Notes under the pieces: generated by a model
What the model saw: only the letters and a program-made list of their open reading frames with translations
Database searches by the model: none
Told to the model about the DNA's origin: nothing
Shown: piece by piece, positions 22,501 through 30,539 of the stretch
Position numbering within the stretch: position 1 is the stretch's first letter
Layout of the letters: every line of letters starts with the position of its first letter
Made by a program: the position numbers and the translations under genes
Assembly (NCBI GenBank): GCA_900554485.1
Contig: USHO01000002.1
Coordinates: 1-34,899 of the forward strand
Origin: an uncultured Eubacteriales bacterium
GTDB lineage: Bacteria; Bacillota; Clostridia; Christensenellales; Borkfalkiaceae
Direction of reading: 5' to 3'
Length of the DNA: 34,899 nucleotides

Positions 22501-24913
22501 GCGCGCTTTCGAGCGGGGTAATCATGTTCGCCGAACCGTCGACGTAAGCGAAATAGTAGTATTTGCTGCCGTCGGTCACGACAAGATAGGTATCCTGCTT
22601 GCTGACAAGACCTATAACCGTCTTCCCGTCTTTATCGGTGTATACGCCGAACGTGGTCGCTATTATGGTAACGGTTTCGCCGTCGCCCGTCATATAGTCG
22701 GTCGTCGACGCGGCTTTTTCTCCGTCTTCTTCGGCAAGGAAGTAAACGAGGTAATTGCCGGTGTTAAACGAGCCTATAACGCGCGTCGCGGACTGAACGC
22801 TTGCCCAGTCTTCGGTCTTCGTCGCGGTATAGACGCAGAAACCTTCGTCGTCGAGTGCGATCGTACCGACAGACGCAAGTTCAAACGTCTTTGCGGCAGT
22901 GTCTTTTACCTCGTAGAAATAACCCTTGCCGCCGTCGATGACGAACAACTGATTGTTCTTGATGCTGCCGGAGTCGTCTACGAAGTAGTGTTCGGCATAA
23001 TCGTTGCCGCAGTCGACGAACATCTTGGCGACTGTCTGCCCGCCGATTTTCTTATCGTAATAACGGTAAACGTGCTTTGTCGTCGTTCCGTCGGCGTTCT
23101 GCGCGGTAACGGTTATTATGCTGCCGCCGAAAAGCGAATCGGTAAGCGTGAACGTACCGGTATAAGTTTCGTTGCCGTATGCGTAAGTCACGCCGTTGCA
23201 ACCGTCGAGGGTAAGCGTGGCGTTTATATGCGCCGGCGACTCGCAGTACATTACGGTATCGAAGTCTTTATCGTAAACGTCGTAACCGATCTTACCGTCG
23301 AAGTTCTTTATCTTGATTACGATCGTCTCGTTGGACGCCGAAACCATAGTCACGACGTCGCCGACTTTCTCGTAGAAGAACGCCGCGGTCTGAGTCGAAG
23401 TCGTAAGCGTCGCGTTGCCGAATCCGTCGAGTGTTACGAGCGGATAGTACATAAGACGCCTTGCGAGCGTGCCGTAGCGATATTCTTCGCCGCGGATACG
23501 GAATACGTTATGGTTGGAATACGAACTCTGTCCGAGCAGGAACGTCATCGTAGTCTCTACACCGGTTAAAGCATCTTTAAGCGTAGCGGCATACATTCCG
23601 TCATCGGTTATTTCGTAAGTACCCCTGAGGATTTTTCTGTCTCCGTCGACGGAAGAGTCGTAAGTTATGCCGTTTATGTTGTCGAGGGTTATCGACACCT
23701 GAATGTTTTCTTTGTCGTTTCCGCTCTTGGAAGTATCCCAGAGGTAATACGTTCCGCCGCGGGTTGCATAAAATATGAACCTGTACGATTTCTGATCGAG
23801 CGTAATTTTAAGCGTAAGAACATTATCGCCGTTATAGAAGAAATACATTTCGTAATCTTCGTCGTATTCGCCCGGAATATCTATACCGCCGCGGCGAAGA
23901 ATTACGCCGTTTTCACGTTCATAATCGATAAAGAGATAATCGCTGCCGCCGAACATATCCGAGTAGCCGCGATCCCATACGGGATACAGCGCGACGTCGC
24001 CGGTTATCTTAATTTTGTCTCCGCTTAAAGCCTCGCCGTACGACGCGCCGTTACGCGTCGCCCAACCGATAAATCTGTACCCTTCGAAAGAGAGTTCTCC
24101 GGTCGGCAAAGCGACTTCGCTTTCGTAATAATATCTTCTCTGCGCCGTTCTGGTGAAACTTCCGTCGGGATAGTATTCATAGACCTCGTAATTATATCTG
24201 TTACGCGAGAACGAGACTTCAAAGACGTTTTTCGTCGAATCGGCGTCGACCGTGAATTCGTCGGCGTCTTCCGCCGTAAAGCCGTCTTTCACGGCATACG
24301 GTTCGAGGTTATCGCCGACAAAGGCGTAGCCCTCGACGAAATTCGCCTTATTTTCATAGTCTCCGTCAAGATTTTCGACAGAGCCGTTTATAACGAATTT
24401 TGCCTTATATTTCGCGGTGAGCGCCAATCCGTTTACGGTCGCGACGACGTCGGAAGTGAGTTCTTTGTCTCCGACGAACCAGCCGCCGAATACGAGGTCT
24501 CCCTTTTCCGGAACGTAATCGGCAACCGCGCTCAGAACGGGCGTACCCGCCCTGACGTAAACTTTATCGGTCGAAAGCGTGCCGCCCTCGGGCTGAAGTA
24601 CGATAAGGCAGCCGACTTCCCACTTTGCGTAGTAAGTCGTTTCGCCGTCGAACTTACCCGAAGTAACCGGGCTGCCCGCGAACGACGCGTCGGTATACCA
24701 GCCGTCGAAGATAAAGCCCTCTCTCGTCGGGTCGTCCGGGAACGTAATGTCGTTTCCTTTCTTACCGCTTACGGTTATGGTCTCTTCGCCGTAAACGACG
24801 AACTCGTTTTTAACCGAATCGTCCTTTTTGCAACCGCCCGCGCTCAATAAAAACAAGCACGCGAGCAATGCCGTTATAAGCGTTGCGGTAAAGAATTTCT
24901 TCAATTTGTTCAT
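19580..24913 (-). CDS. Giant (1777-residue) lipoprotein with InlB-like repeats and long beta-rich region
   Basis: A lipoprotein with lipobox LSAGGC (C28). Three InlB/Listeria-Bacteroides-type repeats follow: about 37-98 (TREGFIFDGWYTD), 102-172 (LVFGGWFVG) and 240-314 (SFEGYRFIGWATR). The remaining 1450 residues are rich in Tyr, Thr, Asp and Gly and consist of beta-rich pieces that repeat a pattern like VTLDGFGNATL, LTLDGCNGVTY, ISLDGQGKAKI. I recognise no catalytic motif or named domain there, and no sortase signal or membrane anchor at the C-terminus. AGGAGG lies 12 bases before the ATG, a long spacing, but no better start exists. It is the last gene of its operon, 53 bases after the LRR gene and just before a terminator. 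The likely role is adhesion or a surface scaffold, inferred from the repeats. Confidence 0.75.
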   Translation of the reverse strand: MNKLKKFFTATLITALLACLFLLSAGGCKKDDSVKNEFVVYGEETITVSGKKGNDITFPDDPTREGFIFDGWYTDASFAGSPVTSGKFDGETTYYAKWEVGCLIVLQPEGGTLSTDKVYVRAGTPVLSAVADYVPEKGDLVFGGWFVGDKELTSDVVATVNGLALTAKYKAKFVINGSVENLDGDYENKANFVEGYAFVGDNLEPYAVKDGFTAEDADEFTVDADSTKNVFEVSFSRNRYNYEVYEYYPDGSFTRTAQRRYYYESEVALPTGELSFEGYRFIGWATRNGASYGEALSGDKIKITGDVALYPVWDRGYSDMFGGSDYLFIDYERENGVILRRGGIDIPGEYDEDYEMYFFYNGDNVLTLKITLDQKSYRFIFYATRGGTYYLWDTSKSGNDKENIQVSITLDNINGITYDSSVDGDRKILRGTYEITDDGMYAATLKDALTGVETTMTFLLGQSSYSNHNVFRIRGEEYRYGTLARRLMYYPLVTLDGFGNATLTTSTQTAAFFYEKVGDVVTMVSASNETIVIKIKNFDGKIGYDVYDKDFDTVMYCESPAHINATLTLDGCNGVTYAYGNETYTGTFTLTDSLFGGSIITVTAQNADGTTTKHVYRYYDKKIGGQTVAKMFVDCGNDYAEHYFVDDSGSIKNNQLFVIDGGKGYFYEVKDTAAKTFELASVGTIALDDEGFCVYTATKTEDWASVQSATRVIGSFNTGNYLVYFLAEEDGEKAASTTDYMTGDGETVTIIATTFGVYTDKDGKTVIGLVSKQDTYLVVTDGSKYYYFAYVDGSANMITPLESAPLVLTKRTVSNGSATTDSKTKLTLTGKKTGDNLDSIYAVTDGDGNVTTTYGVSRAENLVYPGLNVTVYTFVSNDNTVSFKYVVTSSETNYGTRYYFNYYALSETITFATIQSIDDGDLENDSITLAFTDEKTSDGKPVLVYNDGTNTYKGTFDTHEVTAEDGTKSVVAGHTVDAFGVEEYRVTAYSFDSLDGEHDFEFTLLSSRFRISAEDATYTNASGEKLELDGATHVVRYTDKNGNQSYSYYVISEGVLEENGKAVVMSVGETSVIFDVTSDNKFARRGAEAGNYIIIENGARAGVYISLDGQGKAKITYADETKTEKDATYVVSGETYSVIADNEVLYVGKLGVWTSNGTDYNAFRLEMENCAGAYLNEDDLSVIVLDDAGNATRYSSYGVREIGYYYMIDDGVFYYSAKDLTDAAMYHIDGRNVKTSDFFASYYAADFASIVFYANGIVRYNYTTDKFYTYDEVADSGKIYTLAPDDTNANAYGYVFEEFSLKDSEGKFASRSYDDGKKARTYSYFDGKYITFTAEDGSTLEFQPTGLPTFTVVGKHTTYKTENETTTVDTEVNYLVALTYTNDGEPYIYLGGYYQNRNVNGSIYNSKSYTFTYTANYDLTIDYDKKTFSFTPKTFKRGFAAYNYQYAYYASALGSKYAALYAQYYGIMQIVENIVDENNSYYTVSGGFAFLPELDADGKPVIENGQTKLRTFTFTDGKMSKAGYYRNRYGHMFTAEFVVDEETYHMTFYLMPTNTSSNYVFQIAYISKVTKAVTLDAENDTVFFEEQLIYTAVRVQKGTDAEGKAVYYEVGDEFVPSLRYNGEIVCAYNTELEDGVWKISSQVFACVVYPRYVQTSYDYHYEFTPTLDDEGNVTGGTVTRTQFVYAKDSAGNTVYFLHGDDYNVKEVICIVFDGETDPVYATACVKTGDLTFEVTFGDKTYVITFTQNTDADGKVTGIKGVTVTEKTAEDGGESAGE

Positions 24914-24966
24914 TGTATGAGTATGCCTCCTGTAAAGGTCAAAAATTTATCACGTTTTACGGCGGA

Positions 24967-27741
24967 TTATTCCGCGTCGGTCGCCGACGGAACTTCGTTC
25001 CATACGGCTGTCAGCGTCGTTCCGTCCGCAATGTCTGCGATGTCTGCCGTTTTATATACGATTTCAGTCTGAGTTTCTTCGTCGAAAACCTTCCAGCCGC
25101 CGAACGTATAACCGTCTCTCACGGGGTCGCCCGCCGGAGTTTTGTCGGTAACGTTTATGAGCGTGTCTTCGGTCTTGACGAAAGATACGACGTAAGTTCC
25201 GTCTTCCGACATCACGCAACCCGCTATAACGGGGCGGTACGCAGAGTTCCATCTGGCGCTCCAACCGCTCATTACGGACGCGTCTTCGACGAAGAACGTT
25301 ATGTTCTTATTGCCGTTGAACGCGTGCGCGCCGACGCTCTTTATGCCCGAGCGCAGAACGATTTCGGTAAGTCCGCAGTTGCGGAACGCGTAATCTCCGA
25401 TCGTGTCGAGCGTTTCGGGTAATTTCAGCGTCGTAAGCCCGGCGCAACCGTAAAACGCGTAGTCGCCGATCGATCTGACGTTTCCGAAGTTTACGTCGCC
25501 GAGGGCGGCGCATTTATAGAATGCCCTTTTTCCTACCGTTTCGATAGTCTCGCCGAGATCTACCGTTGTCAGCGACGTGCACGATTCAAACGCGCCTTCG
25601 CCGATCTCTTTAAGCGAACTTCCGAATTTCACGCTCTGCAACGACGCGCTCTTGTAAAACGCACGTCTGCCGAGTTCGGTAAGTCCGTCGGGCAACGTGA
25701 CTTTTTTTATGACGTTTCCGCCGCCGAACGCATAATCGCCGATTTTTTCGAGTTTGGATTCCGACGCAAAGTCGAGAAGGAGCAAATCGGAACAACCGTA
25801 AAACGCATACGCGTCGATTTCGGTCACGTTTCTGACTATTTCGATATTTGTAAGTCCGCTCTTATAGAAAGCCGATCTCCCTATCTTCGCGACCTTTCTC
25901 GGCAATTTAACCGACTTTAACAGAGCGCATTTATAAAATGCGTAATCGGGTATTTCGGGTATCATGCAGAAATCGTCGAAATTCACGCTTGCAAGTTCCG
26001 AACATCCGTAAAACGCCGCCATGCCTATCGTCTGTAAAGACGCGGGCAGATATATGTTCTGCACGCTGGCATTATTATAGAATGCGTAATTGCTTATTCC
26101 GACAATGCCGTCCTTTACAATAACTATGTCTATCGCGCCTTCGGCTTTCGCGGCGTAATCGACAAGCCATTTATCGACGTATACCACGCCGCCGCCCGCT
26201 TTTTTAACCTGAGCGTAATCCCACGCACCTCTGAAAGCGTAAGTACCTATCGTCTCGACGGACGACGGTATCGTAACCTTTGCGTAAGCGGCGTCGCCGT
26301 AACCCGAACAGTTATAAAAAGCATAGTTGCCTATCTTTTTGAGTTTATCGCCGAGGTTTACCTTCGCTCTGCCCAGAGTTTTACAACTCGAAAACGAATA
26401 ATCGCCTATTTCTTCTACGCTGCCGAGGTTGAAACCCGTAAGCACGGGACAGTTTGAAAACGCCCGCGCGCCGACGATTTTAACCGACGCGGGAAGAGTA
26501 AAGCCCGTAAGGCTTTCTCGTTTATAAAACGCGTAATCGGCTATGCCGACTATACCGTCTTTTATCTCGGGGGTTACTATATCGTCTTCGCTGTCGACGA
26601 CCCAGTCGTCGACGTAATATATCTTGTTTTCAGCCGTATATACGCCCGTCTTCTGAAAGGCATATCGACCTATCGATTTAAGTCCTTCGCCGAGACTTAC
26701 GGAAGAGAGAGCCTCGCATCCGTAAAACGCGCTGTCGCCTATCGCGGTCACGCTGTCGGGCACGGTTACGCTTTCGATAGCCGCGCATGCGTAAAACGCC
26801 GATTCGCCTATAGTTAAAAGCGAAGATCCGAAAGTCACGCCGACAAGGTTTTTATCTTCCGAAAAAGCCTTCGCCCCGATAGTCGTGACGCCGTTGCCGA
26901 TAACCGCTCCGCTTAAAGCGTCGCAACCCTGAAACGCACCTTCGCCGATCGTCGTTACGCTGTCCGGCAGAGTTATGTTTACGAGTTTGTCGCATTCCGC
27001 GAACGCGCTGTCGCCTATCGAAACAAGTCCGTCGTTAAAGTTTATCGCGCTTAAATTTCTGCAATATCTGAAAGCATATTTCGCGACGCTTTCGAGATTT
27101 TCCGGCAGCGTTACCGAAGTCAGATTTCTGCACCCCTGAAACGCATATTCGCCGATTTCGGTCACTCCGTCGGAAAACGTGACGGAAGTCATCTGCGAAC
27201 AGTTTGTGAACGCCGACGCCCCTATGCTCTTTATGTTTTTGCCTATCGTCACGCTCTTCAATACGTTTTTGCCGTAAAACGCCTTAGCCGCTATCGAGGT
27301 TACGGGCTTGCCGCGGTAAGTATCGCCTATGACGAGATCTCCGCCCGCAGTTCCTATGCCGGTAACGGTATATTCGGTATTTGCGTTTGTAAGCGCGTAC
27401 TGCAAACCGTTTTCTTTATCCTTGGTAAATCCGACGCCCGACGACCATTCGGAATCGTCGTATCCGCCCTTCGCGTCGCGGGCTTTTACTTTCAGGGTAT
27501 ATTCGCCCGCGTCGAGGTTTACGAGACTGAACGTCGTCTTCGCGACTATGCTGTTTTTGCCGTTGACCGATACGAGGTAATTCGTGGCGTTTTCGACCTT
27601 ATCCCAGGTAAGCGTCAACGCCGACGTATCCACGACGAGGTTCTGCGGCTTTGCGAGCGTCGGACCTTTTTTACATCCGACAGCCGTAAATCCGAGACAC
27701 GCGGCAAGGCAAAGAATTGCTATTTTTCTGAAAATTTTCAT
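24967..27741 (-). CDS. BspA-type leucine-rich-repeat surface lipoprotein
   Basis: A 924-residue lipoprotein (lipobox TAVGC, C23). An FN3-like domain (about 30-110, LTWDKVENATNYLVSV) is followed by about 27 LRR_5/BspA repeats of the type SLTSVTLPESVTSIGDYAF (most carry xAFxx-C), with two inserted YVDDWVV-type segments that are usual in this family. It ends in an InlB-like repeat (RDGYTFGGWKVF). ATG 27741 has GGAGG 6 bases upstream, and its ATGA overlaps the stop of the VWA gene, so translation is coupled; a longer start at 27810 lies inside that gene and is rejected because the signal peptide begins at 27741. BspA proteins bind host or bacterial surface ligands in other organisms. Here the partner is unknown. 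Confidence 0.88.
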   Translation of the reverse strand: MKIFRKIAILCLAACLGFTAVGCKKGPTLAKPQNLVVDTSALTLTWDKVENATNYLVSVNGKNSIVAKTTFSLVNLDAGEYTLKVKARDAKGGYDDSEWSSGVGFTKDKENGLQYALTNANTEYTVTGIGTAGGDLVIGDTYRGKPVTSIAAKAFYGKNVLKSVTIGKNIKSIGASAFTNCSQMTSVTFSDGVTEIGEYAFQGCRNLTSVTLPENLESVAKYAFRYCRNLSAINFNDGLVSIGDSAFAECDKLVNITLPDSVTTIGEGAFQGCDALSGAVIGNGVTTIGAKAFSEDKNLVGVTFGSSLLTIGESAFYACAAIESVTVPDSVTAIGDSAFYGCEALSSVSLGEGLKSIGRYAFQKTGVYTAENKIYYVDDWVVDSEDDIVTPEIKDGIVGIADYAFYKRESLTGFTLPASVKIVGARAFSNCPVLTGFNLGSVEEIGDYSFSSCKTLGRAKVNLGDKLKKIGNYAFYNCSGYGDAAYAKVTIPSSVETIGTYAFRGAWDYAQVKKAGGGVVYVDKWLVDYAAKAEGAIDIVIVKDGIVGISNYAFYNNASVQNIYLPASLQTIGMAAFYGCSELASVNFDDFCMIPEIPDYAFYKCALLKSVKLPRKVAKIGRSAFYKSGLTNIEIVRNVTEIDAYAFYGCSDLLLLDFASESKLEKIGDYAFGGGNVIKKVTLPDGLTELGRRAFYKSASLQSVKFGSSLKEIGEGAFESCTSLTTVDLGETIETVGKRAFYKCAALGDVNFGNVRSIGDYAFYGCAGLTTLKLPETLDTIGDYAFRNCGLTEIVLRSGIKSVGAHAFNGNKNITFFVEDASVMSGWSARWNSAYRPVIAGCVMSEDGTYVVSFVKTEDTLINVTDKTPAGDPVRDGYTFGGWKVFDEETQTEIVYKTADIADIADGTTLTAVWNEVPSATDAE

Positions 27742-30524
27742 ACTCTGCCTCCGTCGGCGCGTTTCTGCGCTTTCTTCTCTTTCGCATCTCTTATGAGTTC
27801 GTGTATCCACTTGAATTTGAATTTTCTGACCGCTATATCCAGCAGGAACAATACCGTAACGAGTATCATCAGCAGTATCAGCGGATTGTAACTCTTTTTA
27901 AGCGTCCGTTGGAACCCTTCAAACGCGGCAGACGCGTCCGCGCCGTTAAGTAACTGCGAAACAGCCGCGCTGTTCTCGTTGCCGCGGGCGAGTTTTTCCA
28001 TAAACGCCGCGTTGTCGAAGTCTCCGTCCGGCAGGGAGTACTCTTTTGAATACGAGAAACTCTTGTATACCGTGCGGGACGCGATTTCGCTGCCGTCTGC
28101 GGCAAGCCGCGTGAGAGTTATGGCATAGATTCCGTCGTCTTTCAAGGTGAAAGACCCTCTGCTGTATCTGTTGTCGGCATTCGGCGTAATTATCGTGACC
28201 GCCGAATCGGGATTTACCACGTTTACGACTTCCATTCTCAGAGTTTCGCCGTCTTTCAAGCCGCCGTCGGCGTAAGTTACGCCTATCTGAGTGGTATAAT
28301 TTTCTTCTCTTAAACTTATACGGATATTCTGCGGTTTGATGTTTTCCGTCGGGAATACCTTGTTGATCGCCGCCAGCAGGAATTTCTTGCCTGCGTCCGA
28401 CCCTATAAACCCGGACGACCATACGCCGTTGAGATCGCACATGAAACTGCCGACCGTGCCTTCGCCGTACTTCCATTCGGAATATATCGGCACGTTATAA
28501 TCGCCGTATAAAACCGTCGTGTTTTCTCTCGCCTTAGTGCCGTAAAAGCCTTCGAGCGATGGCATTTCGGACTGAGAAATTATATTCGCGTAATAACTGC
28601 CCGCCACGACTTTCGGCGTAAACGTCTTCTCTTCGGATTCAGCCACGGCGTTTATGTGAATATCCTGCTTTATGCTCGAAGTCAGGTTTTTGGAATCGCA
28701 GTTATACGCGCCTCCGTTACCCGCCTCGGCTGCCTGTTGCATTTCTTTGAATTTCGCGTCGGGCGCCTGCACGCCGACGAACGAGAAACTCACCCTTGCG
28801 GATTCGGGCAACGGGTCTTCGCCGTCGTCCGCGCTCGTATCGCCCGTACCCGCGTACTTTTTGACGACCGAAAGATATTCCTTGAAGTCGGAGTCTTCGC
28901 CGTCGGAGATGACCACGACGTGCATTCTCTCTATTTCGTGGTTGTTATACGCTATTACCAGCGATCTCGCCGCCGCTTTAAGCGACGGAGCGAAATACGT
29001 CGTGTTTCCTTTTTCTATATTATATATCGCATCGACTATATCGTTCTGCCTGGTCATGGGCGTAAGTCTCAATTCCCTTTCGGCATCGTCGGAAAGCGTT
29101 ATTACGCCGACGTAGTCACGGTCGGACATGACGTTCGTATCGGTTACGATACTCTTTGCGGCGTCTTTCGCCGCTTGTAATTTTGAGCCGTCGCCGTCGC
29201 CCATACTGCCCGAAACGTCGATTATGAGGAAGAGCCCGAGCGGAGGAGTGTAGTCGATGACCTGCATAGGCAACATCTGCTGATACAGACTGCCTTCCAT
29301 ATCCTCACGGTTATATGCGTGAGCCTGTTTGGGGTCGGATGCGTCTTTACCGCCGGCGGTAAACAATCCGCCGCCCGCGACGTAGACGTAATCGTTAAGC
29401 AGTTTGTCAAGCCCCGGATGACGCTGTAAATCGGCGTTGGATACGTTGTTGAGAATGATTTCGTCGTAATTGCGCAGTTCGTCGAGCGTTTTCGGCATTT
29501 CGTCCGCGCCGATAGTTATCACGTCGACCTCGTAACCGTCGAGCAACGCCTTTATCTCGCCCGACTGCCCCTCGTAACCTTCTATCACGAGAATATCGCT
29601 GAACGATTCGAGATATTCGTACGCGCGTACGGAGTTGTTCTGCGTTACGCCGTCGTTATCGAGTTCGACAACCGCTCTCAGCGCATGCAAACCCTTTTCG
29701 GTATACGCATGTTCTACGGTGAGCGTCTGCGTTCCCGCGGCGATCTCTACCGCCGTTCTGCTTTTCACCTCTTCGTTATCGTAGATAACCAAAGTGGCGT
29801 TTACCGTCGTATCGCCCACGTTCTTTACCGTAACGCCGAGGTCGAACGTCTCGTCGACCGCAACGTTATAGTCGGGCGTTTCTATCGTCATCAACTGCAG
29901 ATCTTTGATCGGATCGAGCGTGGACGACGTAATCGTGTCTATTCTGATACCGTCGGCGGAAATTGCGCGCACGACGGACGCAGCGTCGTCGTCGGTCTCG
30001 AAACCGTCGCTTATAAGCACTATCTTAGCCGTTTCGGGCTTATTGAACAGCGTTGCCGCATATTCGAGCGCGGCGGCGATATTCGTCGCCGACCCGTCGG
30101 GCTGTTCGCTTTCGAGATAGCGTTCCACGAAATCGGACGTATCGCCCGTAAGCGGAACGGCGTATTTCTGATCAGTGCCGAACGTAACCGCGCCGATTTT
30201 GAATACTCTTGTATCCGCCATCGCCACGAAATCGCGTACATAGTCGTCTTTTGCCGTCTTTTCGGTCTCGGTGCTGTACGACGCGTCTACGACGAGCAGT
30301 ATTTCGTTACTCGGGTTATAGACCTCGTAATCGAACGTCGTGTTGACAAGCGCGGCGGTACAGAACGTAACCACGGCAATGTGCAGACAGAGCGAAACTA
30401 TTCGGTTCCTGTTTCTTCTGTATTTTTTAGAAATGCGGAAGTACGGTATGAGCGCGCAGGCGACCGCCGGCAACAGCAAAAGCCACAGCCACGGATGAGC
30501 AAAATTAACATGAAAATTAAGCAT
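27738..30524 (-). CDS. Membrane protein with two VWA domains and a GATase-like domain
   Basis: A 928-residue protein. Membrane segments lie at about 12-29, 43-61 and 880-898. VWA domain 1 (74-203) has DASYS (80-84), a MIDAS-like site. A CARDB-like beta domain (215-300) and a glutamine amidotransferase-like alpha/beta domain (310-400, YVAGGGLFTAGG) follow. VWA domain 2 (431-630) has the classic DVSGSM (436-441). A beta domain (about 730-820) and a short basic cytoplasmic tail end it. The domains between the outer membrane segments face outside. Metal-ion-dependent protein binding is the expected role. It follows the BatA-like protein after 15 bases, with GAGGTGA before its ATG. The family is widespread near MoxR but poorly understood. 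Confidence 0.85.
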   Translation of the reverse strand: MLNFHVNFAHPWLWLLLLPAVACALIPYFRISKKYRRNRNRIVSLCLHIAVVTFCTAALVNTTFDYEVYNPSNEILLVVDASYSTETEKTAKDDYVRDFVAMADTRVFKIGAVTFGTDQKYAVPLTGDTSDFVERYLESEQPDGSATNIAAALEYAATLFNKPETAKIVLISDGFETDDDAASVVRAISADGIRIDTITSSTLDPIKDLQLMTIETPDYNVAVDETFDLGVTVKNVGDTTVNATLVIYDNEEVKSRTAVEIAAGTQTLTVEHAYTEKGLHALRAVVELDNDGVTQNNSVRAYEYLESFSDILVIEGYEGQSGEIKALLDGYEVDVITIGADEMPKTLDELRNYDEIILNNVSNADLQRHPGLDKLLNDYVYVAGGGLFTAGGKDASDPKQAHAYNREDMEGSLYQQMLPMQVIDYTPPLGLFLIIDVSGSMGDGDGSKLQAAKDAAKSIVTDTNVMSDRDYVGVITLSDDAERELRLTPMTRQNDIVDAIYNIEKGNTTYFAPSLKAAARSLVIAYNNHEIERMHVVVISDGEDSDFKEYLSVVKKYAGTGDTSADDGEDPLPESARVSFSFVGVQAPDAKFKEMQQAAEAGNGGAYNCDSKNLTSSIKQDIHINAVAESEEKTFTPKVVAGSYYANIISQSEMPSLEGFYGTKARENTTVLYGDYNVPIYSEWKYGEGTVGSFMCDLNGVWSSGFIGSDAGKKFLLAAINKVFPTENIKPQNIRISLREENYTTQIGVTYADGGLKDGETLRMEVVNVVNPDSAVTIITPNADNRYSRGSFTLKDDGIYAITLTRLAADGSEIASRTVYKSFSYSKEYSLPDGDFDNAAFMEKLARGNENSAAVSQLLNGADASAAFEGFQRTLKKSYNPLILLMILVTVLFLLDIAVRKFKFKWIHELIRDAKEKKAQKRADGGRV

Positions 30525-30539
30525 TGTAAATCACCTCGC

